DNA of 64,000 nucleotides. Source: Gautieria morchelliformis (taxonomy: Eukaryota > Basidiomycota > Agaricomycetes > Gomphales > Gomphaceae). Within the stretch, counting starts at the first letter, position 1; every line of letters starts with the position of its first letter. The position numbers and the translations under genes were made by a program. Below the pieces are notes generated by a model. That model was not told the DNA's origin. It searched no databases and worked only from the letters and a program-made list of their open reading frames with translations. The stretch spans positions 227,882 to 291,881 of the forward strand of contig WHVA01000084.1 in the NCBI GenBank assembly GCA_015179125.1, in the 5' to 3' direction. Below, in pieces: positions 21,618-33,669 of this stretch.

Positions 21618-22420
21618 CCGGTGAATTAATCCAGGAGAGAAAGGCGTCCACGTCATAAAACAACTGTGTGATAATGTAGTCGGCTCCTGCGTCAAATTTC
21701 TGTCTCGAGCAGACGAGTTCTTCTTCCTCATTCACTTCTTGGTCTGGATTTATATCATGATATCCTGAAATAAACTGTCACAAATCGTGCATGCGGCCAT
21801 CAATTCTACTCACCGGCGACACCGACACAAAAGTTGGAGGAATACTCGGGGGAAGTCCGAGTGTAAGACACCAAGTCCTGAGCATGAACAAAGCGTAAAT
21901 CGGGTGGTATCCAGTACTCAGATCCACGTGGAGGACCTTGATAAATGTCGCGTGCGTTACTGGCGACAAAACAGAAGATTGCTCGTGCCGCCGCGCGAAG
22001 CCAAAATATTTTGAATACCCCGCTCTTTTGCGCTCTAACGGGATTTTGAGCAAGACATTTAAGAGACGTAGCTGAAATAGACAAACAGACCTCGAGAGCA
22101 TCATCAATCATCTCCCCTTTCACATTGATGCATGTGAAGTGGAGAATTGTCTCGATGCCACATTCTGACTGAGTCATCCCAGCAAGATCCAAACTTCGAT
22201 CCTTGGTCGACCCTCCCGCGCCCCACGTCACGCTGATAGCAAGTGGATGAAGAGATGAGAGCCGGTCCATCTGGCCAAGCAAATGAGAAAACCCCTGCAT
22301 ACATATGTGAGCACTGGCGGAGGGTTGGATTTAAACCTGGTCTGTCTTGGGAAGAAAGAACTCAATTGTATAGAACGGTGTCGGGTCTGAACGTTTCGTG
22401 ATTTTGTCTTTCAATTTCAT
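21618..22420 (-). pseudogene. Methylenetetrahydrofolate reductase, decayed N-terminal half
   Basis: Exon 1 (22337-22420, from ATG) gives MKLKDKITKRSDPTPFYTIE then FFLPKTDQ. Exon 2 (22091-22294) contains the strongly conserved HPLAISVTWGAGGSTKDRSL and GMTQSECGIETILHFTC. A later part (about 21960-21870) reads GPPRGSEYWIPP, then DLVSYTRTSPEYSSNFCVGV. The exon 21618-21764 ends with DAGADYIITQLFYDVDAF. These are hallmarks of the FAD-binding catalytic barrel of MTHFR, which makes 5-methyl-THF for methionine synthesis. The expected ILALRGD motif before PPRG is degraded (I-F-C-F-V-A-S) and its splice donor is lost. No later barrel or regulatory-domain sequence is recognisable after 21618. It is a dead or truncated gene copy. 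Confidence 0.8.
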
Positions 22421-23006
22421 GTCGAGAAGGCTGTCCGTGAGGCACACAGAAGACGACGCGAAGCTGCAAAACTTAAAAACAGATGCCATAGCCTTTACTT
22501 AGCCCGTTCCGCAGCCACGAAACAATCCGCACCTCAAATATAAAGAACATGAGCCAGTGTGATCGGCCACATCAGCTTGCACTTTATTTTCCCTGCAGGG
22601 GCGAAGCTGCACAGGTCCGAGTCGTGCCGGAGTGTCTGTGATTCATCTTCAAGTGCGTGGACAACAACTACCGCTCCCCCCAGTGCCTGAGCCGCATCCA
22701 GCCTGTCTCAGATGGGCTTTATCTCCTCCGCACAGAGAGCTTCGGCACCCCAAGAAGACGGACATTGTTCGCAGTCCCAACCATTACAACGACGGTCGTG
22801 TTCTAACAGCAGGTATGCCCCCATAGATCCCCGTGAGCCGTTGGGGCAGCACAAAACTGACAAACTTTTTCAACAAATGAAATCGTTTAACAAGTTCGTT
22901 CGTCCTGTTCCTTGCATTCTTGCAAGTTGCGCCTAGTCTGTGCGCCACTGCTTGGTCGTCGAATTTTTTTGGATGTGTGCGTTGAGTGATGGTTACAGCA
23001 GACATC
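22421..23006. other. Intergenic, no gene recognised
   Basis: Upstream side of the MTHFR remnant. Small ORFs only. Confidence 0.4.
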
Positions 23007-26000
23007 AGAGTAGCAAAAGCGTTAGTAAATACCATAAGGAAATCCGGAAGCATCACCCATTTCAAGAATGCATTCACAGGGAACCCAAGAGCTCGTATGG
23101 CTCAGAATCCTAGAGTCTAGCGGCCATCCTGGGCAGGTATCAGTTATGGGTATGTCTTGCGACGTGAAGTAAATCCGCGCTGTAGTATTGGTTTCACGTC
23201 TGCGGTTATTCGGGCCGCATTTGGACGATCGATATCGGCGCCTAACATAGAAAGCCGCTGGCTGAGTGTGCTCTAGCTTGTCAGGCTACCCGTGACCCTT
23301 CTGGCCCTGCCAACATCGTTGTCTGCTGCTCTTTTTGGCGACCAAAGCCAGATTACATGAATACTCTGGGTTTGTACCAGACTTCTGCGGCTTGGCCAGA
23401 GGCCCAAAACTTCGATATGCCAAGACCTCATTGGATGTGGACTGACTGACGGTCATGATGTGTCAGGGCGCTCTTCCATGGCGCTCATAATACTGACGAC
23501 AGCTGTTCTCTTTCTCGTTTTTGTTTATGCCTCCCTTTCAGCCTGGGAACTGCTGAGCTTCTTCCTGTACATTCCAGTAATTCTGGACGTGGTTACTGGT
23601 CATGTGTGAAGTCGCAATGTCTCTGGCATCGTATTGGAAGAACGCTCTGCTGTGAAAGTTGGTGAATTTGGATTCTGATCCCAACTCAGGCGTGAAATCT
23701 GATATGACATAGGTACTCATATATAGGGTGTACCTCACTATTTCTATACAACATATGACTGTTTTGTGTCTAAGATGCCGTGGACAACCAGAGTCCTGAC
23801 ACTTTGCAATAGATTGGTAGATGGAAAGGTGAGAACGGGATTGTTAATGAAAGTCTCTGTCTCTTGAGTGCTGGGGGGTTTGTATGGGAATTGCAGTTAT
23901 GATGCATTAGCTTGGATGCTGTCATCAAGCTGTCATTCTTCCGGACTCTACTGAACCATTAACCAGTGCCTGAAGGAGACATTAACTGCTCACTGGAGAC
24001 AATAGGCCCTGCCATTTATACATCTCCAGGACATCCAGTTGCCCAAGGAAACTCATCCAAATCTATCCCAGCAGACCCAGCCTCTTCATGCTGGCTTTCC
24101 TGAACAGCCACATGGTCCTCCAAGGTCTCAGCACTAAAAGCCTGGCTCAAGTGTGGGCTTCCAAATTCAGCCACTATGGCATTGTGTACACTTTGTCTGG
24201 CAGCTTGAAAGGTGGAGAATGAAAGGGTAGGTAATGAGGGGCTGTTAAGTTGACTGTGCCTCTCTTGAAGAGTGAGATGGAACTGGCAGATGATAATTAC
24301 TGACAAGCTGTATATATGTGCACTGTTAGTACTATCATGTTTTTCTTCTTAACCTGATGAGAATACACCTGTTCTGAAGAGGGGTTAAGATGCCACTAAG
24401 GCTTGCCTTTATACCAGGAAGGATGAATTAGCCATTTATATTACCAAGATCAATGCCTTACATACCCTCAACATCTGAAATGTAGAAGAACACAGAGTCA
24501 TCTTGGAAAGCTTAACAGGTTTAAAGTATCAATACCTTAAATATGATAGTATTAGCCAAAGAAATTGTAAGCACAAATCTGGATATGAATCAGATATATG
24601 AAATATCACAAGAATAATACTATATACCCATATCGTACAAAGCCTTACTTGTAAATCAGATATGTCCACACATATACACAATATAGTGTAAACTCACCTT
24701 GATAAATCAGTAAACTACCGAGTGATTTCTTTTCCCAAATTTCACCTGTCTGCCAAAGCTTCAAGGTTTCCATTGAGCTCAGAGTGGTTGCTATCATAAC
24801 TCCAGTGTCAAAAAGGATTACAGCAACATTAGTGATAGTAGCCACTGTTAAAGGTATTCAGAGACAAGTTGGCAAATCCAGGCCTCTATATCTTACACCT
24901 GGAGAATTTTTTAGTATAAATCTAGGTAGAAAGTCCTAGTCAATACTGACAAAGTCAATGTAGTAACTTGTGAACTAGTGAGATTGCAGTTTTCAGAAAC
25001 AGACATGTACTATATCCAGTGAAATAAACATGTGCTATTTATACAGAGTGTGCACAGGGACATACCACTTCAATGATAATAGCACCAAGCATCAGCAACC
25101 CAAGAACACCCAAAACTCTTTGATTCTGAGAGGAAATAGCATAGGTGCGAGCTAGGAGAAGGCCTAGATAAGTAAATTGTGTTAGTAGTTCTAATTGAGA
25201 AATATATAGGTATTATCACTCACCCTGTACTCCAATCAGACCAGCAATACTCAAAGTATTAAGTAGATGATATATACTATCACATTTCCTTCAAACATAT
25301 GAGTGCCTAGGTTGCTTCTTAATGAGGAGTAAAGTCATACTAGATACTCATTCAAATCAGTTGGGGTGTTACAAATGAGAACCATAAACTCAATATACCT
25401 CAAGGGATATGTGAGATAAATTGAGATATGTGATCAAACCCAACATGCCGTCGGGCATGTAACGAGCGAGTAAATAGAGAATAGTGCCGATTTTGATGGT
25501 CTTGCGCCAAATGTATCTGATCTCAGATGGCAATGTGAGAAGAGTGTCGTATATGAGCAGTGCTGTGGAACCAGCTATGTAAATTGCGGAGTTAGACGGG
25601 GCATGTATGCATACCAAGTGCGGCGAAGTGAACATAGTTGAACGCAATGCTAGTTCAGGTAAGTTCTTGGACATCTCACTCAAATGTAGCAAGTACGTAC
25701 ATGTCTGACAGCACCTGGATTTCCGCCTGGGCCATGGTACAATAAAGAAAGATGAGATGTAGACGAAGGACTAAGTTTTGGGTAGCGATGTGGGGTTGGA
25801 GTAGTAGACCGCGGAAGGTGTTTATATAGGATTCTGGGTATGGGTGTTGCCAGGTCAACAGATATTCGTAGCATCGTATATCAGTGTCGTAACATGGCGA
25901 AGGTTGGAAGGCGGAAGGGTCTGATAGACGAATATCATATAGAAAGAATTCAACTCGTAGAAGCATCAGATATAGCTGGCCGGTCGGGCGAGTAATTGAG

Positions 26001-27705
26001 GCTTGGCTTCTTGCCGCTGCAGGAATTGATTATTACATGCGATTTTCCTGGGCGGAATTGTCTCCAATATGGACTTAAACCCGTCACGTAGGCACACTTG
26101 GCACTCATTGACGACTGACAGTGCGGTGTCAGCGTAACACTACCTGAAAACCAACTGCGACACAACTCACTGATGTGTAGTAAGACGACGCATCTCCATG
26201 TGTTACTTGTGAACTTATGAAGATGAGAAGACAAGGATGCGAGATGATATGAGAGATCTAGGCTGTCCAGCTCAATGCCCAGAGTTGCATGTGGCTGTAA
26301 TTCTATAGCGATGTTGGATAATCTCCGCAGGGATATCGGCTCGTGTCATTGTTGCTACACGGGTAGACTCTCATTTTGGCGGCATGTCCTGTACGACACG
26401 GGAAGAGGTCGCATGAAGAGAGCGTCGAATTGCAACATGGCGCACAACGACATGGTATCCGCGATACTGTGCATTCGGTGTATCAGCTGTGACTATGAGG
26501 TAGAACTGCTCTCGGTCGCCCAGGAAGCTACTGGGGGGATCTAGGACTTGTAGTGTGATATATCAGAATGAAGAGAAGGCGACTTGGCAAGAATATGCGG
26601 TATGCAGTCATGCGATGTAGTGAATCATAACGTCGGCTCCCTTGGAAAATAGTAACAAGCTAACCTGGTTGGATAAACAGTGTAAGCAACATTACGCACA
26701 TACACAGCACATTTTCATGCAATTTCATCGAATTCCCTTGTATTGCGGTATCGACCGGATACTGAGCGAAGACAGGGTTCGTCGTGCATGATCACATCAG
26801 AATGTCACCCCACCAAACTGAGACAAACACTGAACACCGACGCCTGACTCTATAGCCAGTAAGCTACAACGAGCAGGATGGGGATGGCTGATGGTTTCCT
26901 TGGGGAGCTGTCGGACCTGAGCTGTGCTTGCAAAGAGCTCACCTCGGCCCCCTTAGCGCCTGTGCCTCCGCCGTAGCCTTTGTCGGCTGCCGCCGAGCGT
27001 TCAATCGAATTGCCTTTTGTTTGACAGCTTAGCTAATCTGCCTGTTAATCAGCCCCGGCTCAGGGGCTGGCGCTTCAAGCTTCAGCGTCCACGTTCTCGT
27101 TCGGTCGTGCTTCCTGTACTTCCCGCCAGGGCCAATGGGATCCCCAAATCCTTCGCTGCTAACGCCCATGTAATTCTCCGCCCCCTTAATCGACTGAGTC
27201 GACTCTGCATGACCATGTCATTATCGTTGTACCTGAGATACATGGCGAAGCTGGCCAAACCCATCATTTCACCGTCTCGTTTGCATTATGCGTGAACATC
27301 ACAAACACTCTTGGCATCGGTGGCAACGAGCGGTCATCGCACTCGCTGTGTCCGTCCAAAATCAAGGCACCCATAGAGCCCCATGTACCTGCTAGTTGAC
27401 CCTGGCTCGCTGGTTACTGTCCTCCGCCCTCGTAGTTTATTTGTGATTTCGAAAAGTTAACTCACATGCAGCTAGCTGATGTGAGATAGATAAAGTATGC
27501 ACGGCTCAAGTTTAGAGAAATGCCCGGGAGTACATACGCATGCGCATGGCTTTGCGTACTCTCGACTGCCATTGATTGGATCACGAACTTCAAAAATACT
27601 CGGTACCTAATATTAATTTTGCTACCGATCTTAACTCAACTGAATGGTGTGCCGAATCTTTTCAATTCAGTTGAGCTAATATCTATTAACTATTAGAGCT
27701 CCGCT
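23007..27705. repeat. Segmental duplication, copy 2
   Basis: Colinear with copy 1 and copy 3. It lacks the hAT and Copia insertions of copy 1 and the LTR insertions of copy 3, so it shows the closest available version of the ancestral block. It contains a DUF6533-like gene (24016-25735) and about 2 kb of upstream sequence (25740-27690) in which no second gene is recognised. The homology with copy 3 resumes in the phospholipase B gene and its upstream region (27706 to about 29970 against 50387 to about 52690). Confidence 0.8.
24016..25735 (-). pseudogene. DUF6533-like membrane protein gene, copy 2
   Basis: Exon 1 25701-25735 (MAQAEIQVLSD), exon 2 25615-25649 (IAFNYVHFAAL) and exon 3 from 25574 join in phase to give ALAGSTALLIYDTLLTLPSE and RYIWRKTIKIG, the DUF6533 core. 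Later minus-strand exons include LARTYAISSQNQRVLGVLG (about 25160), VAVILFDTGVMIATTLSS (about 24825) and IIICQFHLTLQERHSQL (about 24300). The family is basidiomycete multi-pass membrane proteins of unknown function. A TAA at 24016 (CAA in copy 1) removes the last 20 or so residues compared with copy 3. The loss is small and the gene may still be functional. Middle exons are not fully resolved. Confidence 0.6.
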
Positions 27706-28164
27706 GATCTCCCACACTCAGGTCCAGACAGTGTGTCAAACGCTCGACTGGACAGCCTCATAGATGGGCCTGGAGATATTGGCGTACGCTGCGGCCTTAC
27801 AGTATTGTATTGAAGGCCGTAGCACAACCATAGACGGTCTTGATACACTCCTCTGAGGATCACATCAAGATCATCTATGGTTGTCACTCGACTCGAGAAT
27901 CGCGTGAAGGTATCACCAGTGTCCCAGCCGGTAGTGAGACGAATTGATGCGTCGACGCTGTATCCGTCGGAGGCCCAGCCAGTACGTGGTTTGGCTGCGG
28001 CCTATAATGGAAATCCCGCAACTCCGTTTCCTTTCGTACTTCCCACCGGGACCACGTCTGTCACTGTGAGTTTGGGTTATTAGAGGTCAGTCACCGTATG
28101 CACACCCGTTCAATGCAGTTCATGTATGCAGTTGTGAATTTCTCGCCGCTCTAGAAGGGTCATT

Positions 28165-29884
28165 ATGGTGTTTTCATGGAGAAACAGCGTCGCTTTCTTG
28201 GTGCTATGTCCCTTGTCGATTGCAGCACTCACTTCTGGCCTGTCATTCCCAACGCCTGTTGCTTGTCCTTCTAGCGGTACTCTCGTCCGCTCGGCAGGTG
28301 CAGGTCTGGGGCAGCTGTCACCCGGGGAGAATTCATACATCTCCACTCGCGCAAGCACCGTCCTCCCTGGAGCGTGGAACACCTATCTTGAGAATGTCCT
28401 TGCCACATCGCTCACGCCTAATCAGTCCCAGGCCTGCCTACAAAGTATACTCATTTCGCAGAGTGCGCGCTTGCCCAAGCTTGGCATTGCCGTGTCGGGC
28501 GGTTCATACCGCGCCGCGCTCTTCGGTGCCGGCGTGTTAAGTTCGCTGGACGCGCGCAACAGCACTGCTGCCCAAAATACAGGAACAGGGGGTCTTTTGC
28601 AAGCCACATCGTATCTATCTGGTCTTTCGGGCGGCTCGTGGCTCGTGACGTCCCTTGCCCAGGCCAACTTCCCCACCATCGCCGACTTGAGCTTTCCGCC
28701 AGCCGCACAGGTCAACTCGGGACTGGGGAATGCCGCCTTCGGGGGCTGGCTTGCGCAGTTTGACCTGACGAACCCGGGTCCGACCACAAACGACACGCTC
28801 GCGTACGTCGAGGCCATCCTCCCCGAAATCGCCCCAACGTTTGCTGCTGGCTTCCCGGTTACGATCACGGACGTGTGGAGCAAGGCGATCTCGCGGCATT
28901 TCGTGAATGGGACGACGCCGCAAGATATCCTGGCCGAGGGCGCGCACGGCGCGGGTATCTTGTTCTCGGACATCGCGAAAGTGTACGTCCTAAGTCCCTG
29001 TATCTGATCTGTTTGTCCGAGTACGAGTACGCTGGCCTGATTTTTTATTTTGTTTAGTCCGTCTTTCGTCACGCGCGAACAGCCATTCCCTATCCTGATT
29101 GCCGACTCTATCCCTCCCACACCCGACCCATCCGAGACCGTGCCCGGCGAAACGGTCCCCCTGACGAGCGAGTTATGGGGGTTTAACGTCTGTATGTCCG
29201 GCTTTTTTGTTATTCGTTCCATTCCAGCGCGGCACACTGACTCGGAGACCACACATGAAACCTTTAGTCGAGAGCGGATCATTTGACCCCATGCTTGCGT
29301 CGTTTATCCACACCTCCCTCCTGGGGTCGGTTAATGCGAGCAGATGCGTCGCCGGATTTGACCAGGCAGGCTATATCGCCGGCATTTCGAGCGATTTGTT
29401 CAATGAGTTTAACGGTGAGTTATCTTATCTCCTACGTGCCCACCCTTTCCACACTATCACCTCTCGCCTGGACTGTCGGCGTTATCTGCCCATGAGTTTA
29501 TATACATAACTGTGAATGAAACTTATGCCGTGGTATGGTAGTTTCGGCGGCTGCTCTTTTAGCCTCCCCCGCTGGGCCCATAATCGAACTCATCAACGCC
29601 ACGTTTGGGCCTCAGGACGTTCGCCTCGACTCGGCGGCTGTACCAAATCCCTTCAAGGGCATAAACCCTGTGCGTGGCACTACCACCTCGCATTTTTCTT
29701 TCAGCTATAGCTTTCTGTTTCTTCACCCACAATACTGAACACCGTCGGTACACAGAACACGTTTGCGAACACGAACGAGGATTTCGTTACGTTGGTCGAC
29801 GGGGGATCTGACGGGGAACAGATACCCATCCAGCCTCTACTGGTCGGTGCAAGGGCGGTCGACACTATCATTGCGATTGATGCG
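28165..29884 (+). pseudogene. Phospholipase B, copy A, 3'-truncated
   Basis: Five exons, 28165-28982, 29058-29191, 29268-29414, 29542-29669 and 29756-29884, splice in frame. The product has a signal peptide, the cPLA2/PLB nucleophile region (GIAVSGGSYRAALFGAG, then YLSGLSGGSWL with the catalytic Ser), FESGSFDP, and the catalytic Asp region DFVTLVDGGSDGEQIP. The family hydrolyses both acyl chains of phospholipids and lysophospholipids, usually outside the cell or at the wall. Homology to copy B stops at about 29970, just after the donor of intron 5, where unrelated sequence begins. Three C-terminal exons (about 150 residues) are missing. Otherwise no stops are seen. Confidence 0.9.
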
Positions 29885-29973
29885 GTACGTACGTCCGCCG
29901 GGACCGCTTTTTTTAAAATTGTCAGCTGTCTGTTGCTCATGAAGCTTGGAATTCGAAGTCTGCGTGGTGTGGC

Positions 29974-31880
29974 GGCACTTGATGCATGTCACACTGAAAC
30001 AGGACCACTGGAATATTGCACATGGTGTATGAGGCTGGGCCAGATGTAGGGGAGTATGCCCAACCTACCTTGCACATGACTGCCCAATGCACTCAGGCTG
30101 GCCAGTCTAGTGTCTGGATGCGCAATCAGGAATCATGCACGAATGCATGGGCCTTGACCAACATACAGACACTGGAAGACAAAGAGGTGATCCTGTACAA
30201 TCAACTGCTCCTGGAGGTGATACCAGGTGTCCTAAACTGGTGTTATTTGACACCCTTCATAAACACTGGGGACCAAACACACACCTTGCCTGCATTTTTC
30301 AATGGCTCCCACCCTTGTACAATGTATAGGCAGCCACTGAGGGAATAAAACCCTGCGCCCCTGGCTTCTTGCACAGGGTGAACAACTCATTGCACATGGC
30401 CCTGGGGTCCACGTGCACTCCAGGCCCCTCTGAGGAGGGGACATCTGCCTGCACCAGGAGCAGAGATTTTGGGCCACTTCCTGGGACTAGTGTGTGACCT
30501 CCTGAGTGCCACCAAGGATGGTGACTGCCCCCGTCAGTCCAGGGTCACTTTTGAGGAGAGGCAACAGGGGGTGCTGGTTGGCATCACAGATGGACTCTCG
30601 CTTCTGCAGGGAAATTGCGGCCAGGGTGGTTGGAGATGTCCACAGCCTCAGGTCTGTGCAAGCTTGGATGGGGCAGTTGAATGTCACAGGTGGGTGGGAG
30701 GTAGGACATAGGAGAAAATGGAAAAAATGGACTCATCGATGCTGTGGAAAACTCTGGTGAGAGCCCTGCCACACCATCACAGCTGTTGTGGCTTACATGT
30801 GACTCGTCACAGTAGCAAGAATGTTGGCAACTGTGAGTCACTGAATGTGTGTTTGTGCCTTTCTCACATGTCTTTTAGAACACCAGTTACCATTCCTTGT
30901 GATTTACTGATGGTAGCCCTTGAAGTTCTTCATGTTGGTAAGACACCATGTGTTTTCCTGACTTGATTTGTGATATGATGTAGCACACACTCGTCCTTTG
31001 CGTCTCAAGTACTGTACTACATTCCAGACGTACCATCCACCATGCTCAAGTCTATGTTCAGGGAGGTAAGTGCAAGGAAGGGTCAGAAAGGTGGCGACAC
31101 TGGGAGGGAAGAGTCAGGATTCAGCGTCCCACATTGACATGCACTGTGGGACAACGTGTGTGTTGGCAGGTGAGGTTGGGCATGAAGGCTATATATACAG
31201 ATTGTCCAGTGAAATGGGCAAAGTACAGGTATGGATGATCAGTTGTTAGTGATCCCATTTGAGGAGCATGCATCTTGAATGAGGAGGTCAAACATGTTTG
31301 TCTCTCTTTATTCAAATGCAAGACAGAGGCATCGACCCATGATGAAATTTGACTCCCAGTGGCATGCAAGTTTATCTTGATGTTTTCACCACATTGTTAC
31401 TTTCAGCTGTGCTGTCTTTAAATGTCTTGTATTTGTGACATTTTTCCCCCATGTACCACTTACCTCTTCTCTTTGACCTCAGTACATCTATAATGTATGG
31501 AGGATGTTCAGATTGACAATAATGTACATTCTTTTAGGATATATTATATATCTTTTAAAATATCAACCATAACTGAATTCATAGTCCATAATTTTGAGCA
31601 ATTTGTATATTGTGGATATCCTAAAATTTTTTGAATGTTCTGATATTTTAAAAATATGTATATGCTGAAGCACGGTGTGTATTGAGATAACAGAGCAATT
31701 TCAGATAGGATTTGGATGACTATATGTTAAAATTATATATGAAGTTTGTTAGATGTACAATGATAGAGTGTAGAGGCAAGTATGGACCATATGAGTACAT
31801 GTTAGAAGTATATATGAAGCCTGTTGGACATACAATCACAGAATGTAGAAGGAAGTATGGACAATAACTCTACTGTATTA
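29974..31880. other. Sequence replacing the phospholipase 3' end, unidentified
   Basis: No named domain. Minus-strand frames around 30690-30230 are open and Cys-rich (for example CSWCRQ and CAMSCSPCARS), which might be a decayed transposon-linked cysteine cluster, but I cannot support this. From 31400 on the sequence is AT-rich with no ORFs of note. Confidence 0.25.
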
Positions 31881-31885
31881 GTATA

Positions 31886-31915
31886 CTAGCCAATAGACCC
31901 GTGCTTCGCACCGGG
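31886..31915. other. Short hairpin CCCGTGC-TTC-GCAC(C)GGG
   Basis: Near-perfect stem-loop at the junction between AT-rich sequence and the start of the TGTAG-type repeats. It resembles terminal hairpins of some DNA transposons, but no matching second end was found. Confidence 0.3.
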
Positions 31916-32388
31916 TGAGTTAAGGTTAACCTTGCACATGGGTAGTTAATAGAATTAAAGAATTATTTGATGAAATGAAACTACATATTTAATCAGGCTT
32001 TAGCAGCACCTCTTTGTATACAATATTAGATGTTGTATTCCCCTCCCCTAAAGCCTAAAGAACATGGACTCTGTTCCAATTAGTGCAATGTAAATCTGCC
32101 CATGGGAAAATACTGCATATCGCAAGTCTATTCCTGTGCTGCATACCAGGATATGCCTGGATGTGGCACACCACTGGGTAAGGACCATCTGGGACCTGTG
32201 GTATAAGCCTGGATGCGCTGGGACCACTGCTAGGGTGGGGACCCGTGCTTTGCCCAGGGGTTAGGCCAAACACATTGGGTAAATGAAACTTGGGATAAGT
32301 AAAATGCATCTTATCACAATTGAATGTAGCTCCAAGTAACACATCTGGGTAGGTAATGTCTCCACACATTTCTCCCATGTCTGCGTGC

Positions 32389-33480
32389 CCCTCATGTGTA
32401 GCATGTCCCCATGTGTAGCATGTCCCCATGTATGGCATGCATTACCTGAGTGTAGTGTGTCTTGATATTGCATACCATTCTGCATAAGCACTCAAGTATT
32501 GTGTGCACAGCATGTCCCCTGAAGTATATCACGTATAGCATGTCCCTTGTTTGTGGTGTGTCCCGGATGTGTAGTGTGTCCCGGATGTGTAGTGTGTCCC
32601 GGATGTGTAGTGTGTCCCGGATGTGTAGTGTGTCCCGGATGTGTAGTGTGTCCCGGATGTGTAGTGTGTCCCCATTGTAGCGTGTCCCTGTTACGACCAT
32701 GCAGTTCTGACTTCCGACACTCAGTTACACTCACATTCCACCCCTCCAATAATCCCAACATTCCCGCCCCTTGTGATATCCTTTGTTCTTTCGACTCTAT
32801 TACTCCGACCCACCAGACTCGCCTCGCAGCACAGCAAGACCATATGTCCAGCCCCCTTTGGAGTCTTGTTGTTTTGTTATGTCAGATATACTTTCTGACC
32901 CCTTGTTCTTTTGCCATTGTTCTTTACCCTACCCTGCACCCCCTTGTAGTCCTTTGTTCCCAATTAGTTGTTTACCCTGTATGTCTATCCAACTGTCGCT
33001 CCCTCCGGAATTTGCTTAGTACTACCCTATTACATGTTGTCTCAGCTCTTTGTATAACAACCCCTCATGCATGCTCGTTATTCTGCAATCAGATAATCGC
33101 CTTCAATATGTGATTTCCTTCGCTCTATCTCCTGTCCTTAGCACAGTGAGTTTTGCAAGACCTCTGTCTCTCCCCCTTCCGCCTTCCGACCCAACTTCTG
33201 ACTCGCGATCCGAAATCCCTAGGATGATAGTTCATTGGGGGCGCAACATATAAGTTGAAGCCGTTGTCCTTTCTAGTTCTGACTTGTGGAAATCTTGCTA
33301 CGTAACAGTCCCTGTGTATAGCCTGCGTTCCCCAATGTGCAGTGTGTCCCCATGAGTAGCATGCCCCTGTGTATAGCCTGCATTCCCCAATGTATAGTGT
33401 GTCTCTGTGTATAGCCTGCCTTGACCAAGTGTAGCATGTCCCTTGTCTGTAGTATGTCCTCCATACATGGCATATCCCCA
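32389..33480. repeat. Minisatellite around TGTCCCGGATGTGTAGTG
   Basis: Six head-to-tail copies of an 18-bp unit at 32559-32666. Degenerate copies (GTAGCATGTCCCCATGT type) lie on both sides, 32389-32558 and 33308-33480. Because 18 is divisible by three, all six frames give long repetitive ORFs, which should not be taken as genes. The array is split by a solo LTR at 32689-33307. Confidence 0.85.
32689..33307 (-). mobile_element. Solo LTR inside the minisatellite
   Basis: 619 bp beginning TGTTACGACC and ending TACGTAACA, flanked by the 5-bp target duplication GTCCC (32684-32688 and 33308-33312). Internal segments (TTGCTTAGTA, TCTTTGTATAA, CTGCAATCAGATAATCG, GGCGCAACA) match the nested LTR pair at 53445-54843, so it is a diverged member of the same family. 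The duplicated target GTCCC is itself part of the minisatellite unit. Confidence 0.88.
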
Positions 33481-33669
33481 AGAGCCTAAAAGTGAAATTA
33501 TTGTAGGGGCAAGAGGAAATAAATAAATGTCAGAGAGTTTACTGCAAGCAGCTGTTGTCATCAATTTTTAGCAAAGTCAAGGAAATTTTTCAATATTTGA
33601 TTTTACAACTCTACAGTACACATATATACACAAAAATTTAAAAAATTAAATAACAATTAAAAAAAGAGG

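Noticed and set aside
21411..21731. Minus-strand ORF ending LSGEVPFPELIEALERIEGK
   Set aside because: It overlaps the last MTHFR exon in another frame. The helical tail is open by chance or belongs to an unknown gene; evidence is too weak.
28422..29282. 286-codon minus-strand ORF opposite phospholipase B copy A (and its twin at 51136-51717)
   Set aside because: The plus strand has the catalytic motifs and conserved splice sites. The minus frame is a shadow.
29974..31000. Cys-rich minus-strand frames considered as a KDZ or zinc-finger gene
   Set aside because: Spacing of cysteines does not follow a pattern I can match, and the frames are interrupted.
32559..32666. Regular short repeats considered as a CRISPR array
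   Set aside because: The units are contiguous without unique spacers, and the organism is a eukaryote. It is a minisatellite.
32389..33113. Repetitive ORFs such as DTLHIR, THPGHT and VVCPGC repeats
   Set aside because: They come from an 18-bp minisatellite, which leaves every frame open. No independent coding evidence exists.
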